64,000 bases of DNA from Gymnothorax reevesii (Eukaryota; Chordata; Actinopteri; Anguilliformes; Muraenidae). The translations under genes and the position numbers were made by a program. Location: assembly GCA_029721435.1 (NCBI GenBank), contig CM056581.1, positions 71,534,712-71,598,711 on the forward strand. The letters run 5' to 3'. The notes beneath the pieces are model-generated. The model did no database searches, was not told the origin of the DNA, and saw nothing but the letters and a program-made list of their open reading frames with translations. The stretch's first letter is position 1. Each line of letters starts with the position of its first letter. Shown here one piece after another: positions 51,143 through 62,430 of the stretch.

Positions 51143-52200
51143 AGAAGATAGCAGCCAATTCACTCCTATTTAGTCATACAGTGAAAATTCACTCATGTTT
51201 GTCACTTTCCCACTGATTTACACACAGAATGAAAATTTTTGACATTCAGAAGTTAAAAAAAAGAAAGTTTTTAAAAAAGTGTATATCTTCACTTCAGAGA
51301 CTAATATTCACTTCCAATAGGCCATACAAGCACATTGGAAAAATTGGTGGCATATATGCAGTGCAACAGAGATCTGAAGCATTTCCCAGGCCAGATACAC
51401 GCAGAGATTCACATTCTGAGCTTAAAACCTCAAAGAAGCGTGTTTTCATGAAAGAGCGTATGGAGACAATATCAGCGCTCTAGCTCGCTTCCCTAAGAAG
51501 ATAGCAGCCAATTCACTCCTATTTAGTCATACAGTGAAAATTCACTCATGTTTGTCACTTTCCCACTGATTTACACACAGAATGAAAATTTTTGACATGC
51601 AGAAGTTAAAAAAAAGAAAGTTTTTAAAAAAGTGTATATCTTCACTACAGAGACTCATATTCACTTCCAATAGGCCATAAAAACACATTGGAAAAATGGA
51701 TGGCATATATGCAGGGCAACAGTGATCTGAAGCATTTCCCTGGCCAGATACACGCAGAGATTCACATTCTGAGCTTAAAACCTCAAAGTAGCGTGTTTTC
51801 ATGAAAGAGCGTATGGAGACAATATCAGCGCTCTAGGTCGCTTCCTTAAGACGATAGCAGCCAATTCACTCCTATTTAGTCATACAGTGAAAATTCACTC
51901 ATGTTTGTCACTTTCCCACTGATTTACACACAGAATGAAAATTTTTGACATGCAGAAGTTAAAAAAAAGAAAGTTTTTAAAAAAGTGCATATCTTCACTT
52001 CAGAGACTCATATTCACTTCCAATAGGCCATACAAGCAAATTGGACAAATTGCTGCCATATATGCAGTGCACAGTGATCTGAAGCATTTCCCAGGCCAGA
52101 TACACGCAGAGATTCACATTCTGAGCTTAAAACCTAGAAGAAGCGTGTTTTCATGAAAGAGCGTATGGAGACAATATCAGCGCTCTAGCTCGCTTCCTTA
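51143..52200. repeat. C, A and double-recombinant AB monomers
   Basis: Starts: 51143 C (GACATTCAG), 51496 A (GCAGGGCAAC, TCCCTGGCC, AAAGTAGCG), 51849 mosaic. The mosaic reads A-like to GACATGCAG, B-like from GTGCATATC through GTGCACAGTG, A-like at CCCAGGCCAG and CACGCAGAG, then B-like at CCTAGAAG. This needs at least three switches inside 352 bp. The A monomer and an AB monomer recur together at 61373-62077, offset 9,877 bp. Confidence 0.9.
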
Positions 52201-55022
52201 AGAAGATAGCAGCCAATTCACTCCTATTTAGTCATACAGTGAAAATTCACTCATGTTTGTCACTTTCCCACTGATTTACACACAGAATGAAAATTTTTGA
52301 CATGCAGAAGTTAAAAAAAAGAAAGTTTTTAAAAAAGTGTATATCTTCACTACAGAGACTCATATTCACTTCCAATAGGCCATAAAAACACATTGGAAAA
52401 ATGGATGGCATATATGCAGTGCCACAGTGATCTGAAGCATTTCCCAGGCCAGATACACGCAGAGATTCACATTCTGAGCTTAAAACCTCAAAGAAGCGTG
52501 TTTTCATGAAAGAGCGTATGGAGACAATATCAGCGCTCTAGCTCGCTTCCTTAAGAAGATAGAAGCCAATTCACTCCGATTTAGTCATACAGTGAAAATT
52601 CACTCATGTTTGTCACTTTCCCACTGATTTACACACAGAATGAAAATTTTTGACATGCAGAAGTTAAAAAAAAGAAAGTTTTTAAAAAAGTGTATATCTT
52701 CACTACAGAGACTCATATTCACTTCCAATAGGCCATAAAAACACATTGGAAAAATGGATGGCATATATGCAGTGCAACAGTGATCTGAAGCATTTCCCAG
52801 GCCAGATACACGCAGAGATTCACATTCTGAGCTTAAAACCTCAAAGAAGCGTGTTTTCATGAAAGAGCGTATGGAGACAATATCAGCGCTCTAGCTCGCT
52901 TCCTTAAGAAGATAGAAGCCAATTCACTCCTATTTAGTCATACAGTGAAAATTCACTCATGTTTGTCACTTTCCCACTGATTTACACACAGAATGAAAAT
53001 TTTTGACACGCAGAAGTTAAAAAAAAGAAAGTTTTTAAAAAAGTGTATATCTTCACTACAGAGACTCATATTCACTTCCAATAGGCCATAAAAACACATT
53101 GGAAAAATGGATGGCATATATGCAGTGCAACAGTGATCTGAAGCATTTCCCAGGCCAGATACACGCAGAGATTCACATTCTGAGCTTAAAACCTCAAAGA
53201 AGCGTGTTTTCATGAAAGAGCGTATGGAGACAATATCAGCGCTCTAGCTCGCTTCCTTAAGAAGATAGCAGCCAATTCACTCCTATTTAGTCATACAGTG
53301 AAAATTCACTCATGTTTGTCACTTTCCCACTGATTTACACACGGATTGAAACTTTTTGACAAGCAGAAGTAAAAAAAAAGAAAGTTTTTAAAAAAGTGCA
53401 TATCTTCACTTCAGAGACTCATATTCACTTCCAATAGGCCATACAAGCAAATTGGACAAATTGCTGCCATATATGCAGTGCACAGTGATCTGAAGCATTT
53501 CCCAGCCCAGATACACGAACAGATTCACTTTCTGAGCTTAAAACCTAGAAGAAGCGTGTTTTCATGAAAGAGCGTATGGAGACAATATCAGCGCTCTAGC
53601 TCGCTTCCTTAAGAAGATAGCAGCCAATTCACTCCTATTTAGTCATACAGTGAAAATTCACTCATGTTTGTCACTTTCCCACTGATTTACACACAGAATG
53701 AAAATTTTTGACATGCAGAAGTTAAAAAAAAGAAAGTTTTTAAAAAAGTGTATATCTTCACTTCAGAGACTAATATTCACTTCCAATAGGCCATACAAGC
53801 ACATTGGAAAAATTGGTGGCATATATGCAGTGCAACAGAGATCTGAAGCATTTCCCAGGCCAGATACACGCAGAGATTCACATTCTGAGCTTAAAACCTC
53901 AAAGAAGCGTGTTTTCATGAAAGAGCGTATGGAGACAATATCAGCGCTCTAGCTCGCTTCCCTAAGAAGATAGCAGCCAATTCACTCCTATTTAGTCATA
54001 CAGTGAAAATTCACTCATGTTTGTCACTTTCCCACTGATTTACACACAGAATGAAAATTTTTGACATGCAGAAGTTAAAAAAAAGAAAGTTTTTAAAAAA
54101 GTGTATATCTTCACTACAGAGACTCATATTCACTTCCAATAGGCCATAAAAACACATTGGAAAAATGGATGGCATATATGCAGTGCAACAGTGATCTGAA
54201 GCATTTCCCAGGCCAGATACACGCAGAGATTCACATTCTGAGCTTAAAACCTCAAAGAAGCGTGTTTTCATGAAAGAGCGTATGGAGACAATATCAGCGC
54301 TCTAGCTCGCTTCCTTAAGAAGATAGAAGCCAATTCACTCCTATTTAGTCATACAGTGAAAATTCACTCATGTTTGCCACTTTCCCACTGATTTACACAC
54401 GGATTGAAACTTTTTGACAAGCAGAAGTAAAAAAAAAGAAAGTTTTTAAAAAAGTGCATATCTTCACTTCAGAGACTCATATTCACTTCCAATAGGCCAT
54501 ACAAGCAAATTGGACAAATTGCTGCCATATATGCAGTGCACAGTGATCTGAAGCATTTCCCAGCCCAGATACACGAACAGATTCACTTTCTGAGCTTAAA
54601 ACCTAGAAGAAGCGTGTTTTCATGAAAGAGCGTATGGAGACAATATCAGCGCTCTAGCTCGCTTCCTTAAGAAGATAGCAGCCAATTCACTCCTATTTAG
54701 TCATACAGTGAAAATTCACTCATGTTTGTCACTTTCCCACTGATTTACACACAGAATGAAAATTTTTGACATGCAGAAGTTAAAAAAAAGAAAGTTTTTA
54801 AAAAAGTGCATATCTTCACTTCAGAGACTAATATTCACTTCCAATAGGCCATACAAGCACATTGGAAAAATTGGTGGCATATATGCAGTGCAACAGAGAT
54901 CTGAAGCATTTCCCAGGCCAGATACACGCAGAGATTCACATTCTGAGCTTAAAACCTCAAAGAAGCGTGTTTTCATGAAAGAGCGTATGGAGACAATATC
55001 AGCGCTCTAGCTCGCTTCCCTA
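52201..55022. repeat. HOR-III copy 1, 8 monomers, 2,822 bp
   Basis: Starts: 52201 A (GTGCCACAG), 52554 A (CTCCGATTT), 52907 A (GACACGCAG), 53260 B, 53612 C, 53965 A, 54318 B (TTTGCCAC), 54670 C (GTGCATATC). The same order follows at +2,822 bp. The third monomer differs in subtype from that of the next copy, so exchange has occurred inside the unit. Confidence 0.94.
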
Positions 55023-57844
55023 AGAAGATAGCAGCCAATTCACTCCTATTTAGTCATACAGTGAAAATTCACTCATGTTTGTCACTTTCCCACTGATTTA
55101 CACACAGAATGAAAATTTTTGACATGCAGAAGTTAAAAAAAAGAAAGTTTTTAAAAAAGTGTATATCTTCACTACAGAGACTCGTATTCACTTCCAATAG
55201 GCCATAAAAACACATTGGAAAAATGGATGGCATATATGCAGTGCCACAGTGATCTGAAGCATTTCCCAGGCCAGATACACGCAGAGATTCACATTCTGAG
55301 CTTAAAACCTCAAAGAAGCGTGTTTTCATGAAAGAGCGTATGGAGACAATATCAGCGCTCTAGCTCGCTTCCTTAAGAAGATAGAAGCCAATTCACTCCG
55401 ATTTAGTCATACAGTGAAAATTCACTCATGTTTGTCACTTTCCCACTGATTTACACACAGAATGAAAATTTTTGACATGCAGAAGTTAAAAAAAAGAAAG
55501 TTTTTAAAAAAGTGTATATCTTCACTACAGAGACTCATATTCACTTCCAATAGGCCATAAAAACACATTGGAAAAATGGATGGCATATATGCAGTGCAAC
55601 AGTGATCTGAAGCATTTCCCAGGCCAGATACACGCAGAGATTCACATTCTGAGCTTAAAACCTCAAAGAAGCGTGTTTTCATGAAAGAGCGTATGGAGAC
55701 AATATCAGCGCTCTAGCTCGCTTCCTTAAGACGATAGAAGCCAATTCACTCCTATTTAGTCATACAGTGAAAATTCACTCATGTTTGTCACTTTCCCACT
55801 GATTTACACACAGAATGAAAATTTTTGACATGCAGAAGTTAAAAAAAAGAAAGTTTTTAAAAAAGTGTATATCTTCACTACAGAGACTCATATTCACTTC
55901 CAATAGGCCATAAAAACACATTGGAAAAATGGATGGCATATATGCAGTGCAACAGTGATCTGAAGCATTTCCCAGGCCAGATACACGCAGAGATTCACAT
56001 TCTGAGCTTAAAACCTCAAAGAAGCGTGTTTTCATGAAAGAGCGTATGGAGACAATATCAGCGCTCTAGCTCGCTTCCTTAAGAAGATAGCAGCCAATTC
56101 ACTCCTATTTAGTCATACAGTGAAAATTCACTCATGTTTGTCACTTTCCCACTGATTTACACACGGATTGAAACTTTTTGACAAGCAGAAGTAAAAAAAA
56201 AGAAAGTTTTTAAAAAAGTGCATATCTTCACTTCAGAGACTCATATTCACTTCCAATAGGCCATACAAGCAAATTGGACAAATTGCTGCCATATATGCAG
56301 TGCACAGTGATCTGAAGCATTTCCCAGCCCAGATACACGAACAGATTCACTTTCTGAGCTTAAAACCTAGAAGAAGCGTGTTTTCATGAAAGAGCGTATG
56401 GAGACAATATCAGCGCTCTAGCTCGCTTCCTTAAGAAGATAGCAGCCAATTCACTCCTATTTAGTCATACAGTGAAAATTCACTCATGTTTGTCACTTTC
56501 CCACTGATTTACACACAGAATGAAAATTTTTGACATGCAGAAGTTAAAAAAAAGAAAGTTTTTAAAAAAGTGTATATCTTCACTTCAGAGACTAATATTC
56601 ACTTCCAATAGGCCATACAAGCACATTGGAAAAATTGGTGGCATATATGCAGTGCAACAGAGATCTGAAGCATTTCCCAGGCCAGATACACGCAGAGATT
56701 CACATTCTGAGCTTAAAACCTCAAAGAAGCGTGTTTTCATGAAAGAGCGTATGGAGACAATATCAGCGCTCTAGCTCGCTTCCCTAAGAAGATAGCAGCC
56801 AATTCACTCCTATTTAGTCATACAGTGAAAATTCACTCATGTTTGTCACTTTCCCACTGATTTACACACAGAATGAAAATTTTTGACATGCAGAAGTTAA
56901 AATAAAGAAAGTTTTTAAAAAAGTGTATATCTTCACTACAGAGACTCATATTCACTTCCAATAGGCCATAAAAACACATTGGAAAAATGGATGGCATATA
57001 TGCAGTGCAACAGTGATCTGAAGCATTTCCCAGGCCAGATACACGCAGAGATTCACATTCTGAGCTTAAAACCTCAAAGAAGCGTGTTTTCATGAAAGAG
57101 CGTATGGAGACAATATCAGCGCTCTAGCTCGCTTCCTTAAGAAGATAGAAGCCAATTCACTCCTATTTAGTCATACAGTGAAAATTCACTCATGTTTGTC
57201 ACTTTCCCACTGATTTACACACGGATTGAAACTTTTTGACAAGCAGAAGTAAAAAAAAAGAAAGTTTTTAAAAAAGTGCATATCTTCACTTCAGAGACTC
57301 ATATTCACTTCCAATAGGCCATACAAGCAAATTGGACAAATTGCTGCCATATATGCAGTGCACAGTGATCTGAAGCATTTCCCAGCCCAGATACACGAAC
57401 AGATTCACTTTCTGAGCTTAAAACCTAGAAGAAGCGTGTTTTCATGAAAGAGCGTATGGAGACAATATCAGCGCTCTAGCTCGCTTCCTTAAGAAGATAG
57501 CAGCCAATTCACTCCTATTTAGTCATACAGTGAAAATTCACTCATGTTTGTCACTTTCCCACTGATTTACACACAGAATGAAAATTTTTGACATGCAGAA
57601 GTTAAAAAAAAGAAAGTTTTTAAAAAAGTGCATATCTTCACTTCAGAGACTAATATTCACTTCCAATAGGCCATACAAGCACATTGGAAAAATTGGTGGC
57701 ATATATGCAGTGCAACAGAGATCTGAAGCATTTCCCAGGCCAGATACACGCAGAGATTCACATTCTGAGCTTAAAACCTCAAAGAAGCGTGTTTTCATGA
57801 AAGAGCGTATGGAGACAATATCAGCGCTCTAGCTCGCTTCCCTA
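55023..57844. repeat. HOR-III copy 2, 8 monomers, 2,822 bp
   Basis: Starts: 55023 A (GTGCCACAG, GACTCGTATTC), 55376 A (CTCCGATTT), 55729 A (AAGACGATAG), 56082 B, 56434 C, 56787 A (TTAAAATAAAG), 57140 B, 57492 C (GTGCATATC). GACTCGTATTC and AAGACGATAG are shared with the next copy and not with the previous one, so copies 2 and 3 are closest relatives. Confidence 0.94.
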
Positions 57845-60667
57845 AGAAGATAGCAGCCAATTCACTCCTATTTAGTCATACAGTGAAAATTCACTCATGT
57901 TTGTCACTTTCCCACTGATTTACACACAGAATGAAAATTTTTGACATGCAGAAGTTAAAAAAAAGAAAGTTTTTAAAAAAGTGTATATCTTCACTACAGA
58001 GACTCGTATTCACTTCCAATAGGCCATAAAAACACATTGGAAAAATGGATGGCATATATGCAGTGCCACAGTGATCTGAAGCATTTCCCAGGCCAGATAC
58101 ACGCAGAGATTCACATTCTGAGCTTAAAACCTCAAAGAAGCGTGTTTTCATGAAAGAGCGTATGGAGACAATATCAGCGCTCTAGCTCGCTTCCTTAAGA
58201 AGATAGAAGCCAATTCACTCCGATTTAGTCATACAGTGAAAATTCACTCATGTTTGTCACTTTCCCACTGATTTACACACAGAATGAAAATTTTTGACAT
58301 GCAGAAGTTAAAAAAAAGAAAGTTTTTAAAAAAGTGTATATCTTCACTACAGAGACTCATATTCACTTCCAATAGGCCATAAAAACACATTGGAAAAATG
58401 GATGGCATATATGCAGTGCAACAGTGATCTGAAGCATTTCCCAGGCCAGATACACGCAGAGATTCACATTCTGAGCTTAAAACCTCAAAGAAGCGTGTTT
58501 TCATGAAAGAGCGTATGGAGACAATATCAGCGCTCTAGCTCGCTTCCTTAAGACGATAGAAGCCAATTCACTCCTATTTAGTCATACAGTGAAAATTCAC
58601 TCATGTTTGTCACTTTCCCACTGATTTACACACAGAATGAAAATTTTTGACATGCAGAAGTTAAAAAAAAGAAAGTTTTTAAAAAAGTGTATATCTTCAC
58701 TACAGAGACTCATATTCACTTCCAATAGGCCATAAAAACACATTGGAAAAATGGATGGCATATATGCAGTGCAACAGTGATCTGAAGCATTTCCCAGGCC
58801 AGATACACGCAGAGATTCACATTCTGAGCTTAAAACCTCAAAGAAGCGTGTTTTCATGAAAGAGCGTATGGAGACAATATCAGCGCTCTAGCTCGCTTCC
58901 TTAAGAAGATAGAAGCCAATTCACTCCTATTTAGTCATACAGTGAAAATTCACTCATGTTTGTCACTTTCCCACTGATTTACACACAGAATGAAAATTTT
59001 TGACACGCAGAAGTTAAAAAAAAGAAAGTTTTTAAAAAAGTGTATATCTTCACTACAGAGACTCATATTCACTTCCAATAGGCCATAAAAACACATTGGA
59101 AAAATGGATGGCATATATGCAGTGCAACAGTGATCTCAAGCATTTCCCAGGCCAGATACACGCAGAGATTCACATTCTGAGCTTAAAACCTCAAAGAAGC
59201 GTGTTTTCATGAAAGACCGTATGGAGACAATATCAGCGCTCTAGCTCGCTTCCCAAAGAAGATAGCAGCCAATTCACTCCTATTTAGTCATACAGTGAAA
59301 ATTCACTCATGTTTGTCACTTTCCCACTGATTTACACACGGATTGAAACTTTTTGACAAGCAGAAGTAAAAAAAAAGAAAGTTTTTAAAAAAGTGCATAT
59401 CTTCACTTCAGAGACTCATATTCACTTCCAATAGGCCATACAAGCAAATTGGACAAATTGCTGCCATATATGCAGTGCACAGTGATCTGAAGCATTTCCC
59501 AGCCCAGACACACGAACAGATTCACTTTCTGAGCTTAAAACCTAGAAGAAGCGTGTTTTCATGAAAGAGCGTATGGAGACAATATCAGCGCTCTAGCTCG
59601 CTTCCTTAAGAAGATAGCAGCCAATTCACTCCTATTTAGTCATACAGTGAAAATTCACTCATGTTTGTCACTTTCCCACTGATTTACACACAGAATGAAA
59701 ATTTTTGACATGCAGAAGTTAAAAAAAAGAAAGTTTTTAAAAAAGTGTATATCTTCACTTCAGAGACTAATATTCACTTCCAATAGGCCATACAAGCACA
59801 TTGGAAAAATTGGTGGCATATATGCAGTGCAACAGAGATCTGAAGCATTTCCCAGGCCAGATACACGCAGAGATTCACATTCTGAGCTTAAAACCTCAAA
59901 GAAGCGTGTTTTCATGAAAGAGCGTATGGAGACAATATCAGCGCTCTAGCTCGCTTCCCTAAGAAGATAGCAGCCAATTCACTCCTATTTAGTCATACAG
60001 TGAAAATTCACTCATGTTTGTCACTTTCCCACTGATTTACACACAGAATGAAAATTTTTGACATGCAGTAGTTAAAAAAAAGAAAGTTTTTAAAAAAGTG
60101 TATATCTTCACTACAGAGACTCATATTCACTTCCAATAGGCCATAAAAACACATTGGAAAAATGGATGGCATATATGCAGTGCAACAGTGATCTGAAGCA
60201 TTTCCCAGGCCAGATACACGCAGAGATTCACATTCTGAGCTTAAAACCTCAAAGAAGCGTGTTTTCATGAAAGAGCGTATGGAGACAATATCAGCGCTCT
60301 AGCTCGCTTCCTTAAGAAGATAGAAGCCAATTCACTCCTATTTAGTCATACAGTGAAAATTCACTCATGTTTGTCACTTTCCCACTGATTTACACACAGA
60401 ATGAAAATTTTTGACACGCAGAAGTTAAAAAAAAGAAAGTTTTTAAAAAAGTGTATATCTTCACTACAGAGACTCATATTCACTTCCAATAGGCCATAAA
60501 AACACATTGGAAAAATGGATGGCATATATGCAGTGCAACAGTGATCTCAAGCATTTCCCAGGCCAGATACACGCAGAGATTCACATTCTGAGCTTAAAAC
60601 CTCAAAGAAGCGTGTTTTCATGAAAGACCGTATGGAGACAATATCAGCGCTCTAGCTCGCTTCCTTA
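57845..60667. repeat. HOR-III copy 3, variant 8 monomers, 2,823 bp
   Basis: Starts: 57845 A (GTGCCACAG, GACTCGTATTC), 58198 A (CTCCGATTT), 58551 A (AAGACGATAG), 58904 A (GACACGCAG, TCTCAAGC, AAAGACCG), 59257 B (CAGACACACG), 59609 C, 59962 A (GCAGTAGTT), 60315 A (GACACGCAG, AAAGACCG). An extra A monomer has been added after the third position and the closing B-C is replaced. The two AAAGACCG copies at 58904 and 60315, and a third at 62078, mark a monomer that spread in the last 5 kb. Confidence 0.92.
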
Positions 60668-62430
60668 AGAAGATAGCAGCCAATTCACTCCTATTTAGTC
60701 ATACAGTGAAAATTCACTCATGTTTGTCACTTTCCCACTGATTTACACACGGATTGAAACTTTTTGACAAGCAGAAGTAAAAAAAAAGAAAGTTTTTAAA
60801 AAAGTGCATATCTTCACTTCAGAGACTCATATTCACTTCCAATAGGCCATACAAGCAAATTGGACAAATTGCTGCCATATATGCAGTGCACAGTGATCTG
60901 AAGCATTTCCCAGCCCAGATACACGAACAGATTCACTTTCTGAGCTTAAAACCTAGAAGAAGCGTGTTTTCATGAAAGAGCGTATGGAGACAATATCAGC
61001 GCTCTAGCTCGCTTCCTTAAGAAGATAGCAGCCAATTCACTCCTATTTAGTCATACAGTGAAAATTCACTCATGTTTGTCACTTTCCCACTGATTTACAC
61101 ACAGAATGAAAATTTTTGACATGCAGAAGTTAAAAAAAAGAAAGTTTTTAAAAAAGTGTATATCTTCACTACAGAGACTCATATTCACTTCCAATAGGCC
61201 ATAAAAACACATTGGAAAAATGGATGGCATATATGCAGTGCCACAGTGATCTGAAGCATTTCCCAGGCCAGATACACGCAGAGATTCACATTCTGAGCTT
61301 AAAACCTCAAAGAAGCGTGTTTTCATGAAAGAGCGTATGGAGACAATATCAGCGCTCTAGCTCGCTTCCTTAAGAAGATAGAAGCCAATTCACTCCTATT
61401 TAGTCATACAGTGAAAATTCACTCATGTTTGTCACTTTCCCACTGATTTACACACAGAATGAAAATTTTTGACATGCAGAAGTTAAAAAAAAGAAAGTTT
61501 TTAAAAAAGTGTATATCTTCACTACAGAGACTCATATTCACTTCCAATAGGCCATAAAAACACATTGGAAAAATGGATGGCATATATGCAGGGCAACAGT
61601 GATCTGAAGCATTTCCCTGGCCAGATACACGCAGAGATTCACATTCTGAGCTTAAAACCTCAAAGTAGCGTGTTTTCATGAAAGAGCGTATGGAGACAAT
61701 ATCAGCGCTCTAGGTCGCTTCCTTAAGACGATAGCCGCCAATTCACTCCTATTTAGTCATACAGTGAAAATTCACTCATGTTTGTCACTTTCCCACTGAT
61801 TTACACACAGAATGAAAATTTTTGACATGCAGAAGTTAAAAAACAGAAAGTTTTTAAAAAAGTGTATATCTTCACTACAGAGACTCATATTCACTTCCAA
61901 TAGGCCATACAAGCAAATTGGACAAATTGCTGCCATATATGCAGTGCACAGTGATCTGAAGCATTTCCCAGCCCAGATACACGAACAGATTCACTTTCTG
62001 AGATTAAAACCTAGAAGAAGCGTGTTTTCATGAAAGAGCGTATGGAGACAATATCAGCGCTCTAGGTCGCTTCCTTAAGAAGATAGCAGCCAATTCACTC
62101 CTATTTAGTCATACAGTGAAAATTCACTCATGTTTGTCACTTTCCCACTGATTTACACACAGAATGAAAATTTTTGACATGCAGAAGTTAAAAAAAAGAA
62201 AGTTTTTAAAAAAGTGTATATCTTCACTACAGAGACTCATATTCACTTCCAATAGGCCATAAAAACACATTGGAAAAATGGATGGCATATATGCAGTGCA
62301 ACAGTGATCTCAAGCATTTCCCAGGCCAGATACACGCAGAGATTCACATTCTGAGCTTAAAACCTCAAAGAAGCGTGTTTTCATGAAAGACCGTATGGAG
62401 ACAATATCAGCGCTCTAGCTCGCTTCCTTA
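60668..62430. repeat. Mixed block, monomers 173-177
   Basis: Starts: 60668 B, 61020 A (GTGCCACAG), 61373 A (GCAGGGCAAC, TCCCTGGCC, AAAGTAGCG), 61726 AB (GATAGCCGCC, TTAAAAAACAG), 62078 A (GACATGCAG with TCTCAAGC and AAAGACCG). The last combines the right-half markers of the 58904-type monomer with a plain left half, another half-monomer recombinant. Confidence 0.9.

Noticed and set aside
56787..57139. AATAAA polyadenylation signal in TTAAAATAAAG
   Set aside because: It is a single-base variant in the A tract of one monomer (a similar chance AATAAA is in the tract at 15874), with no transcript evidence around it.
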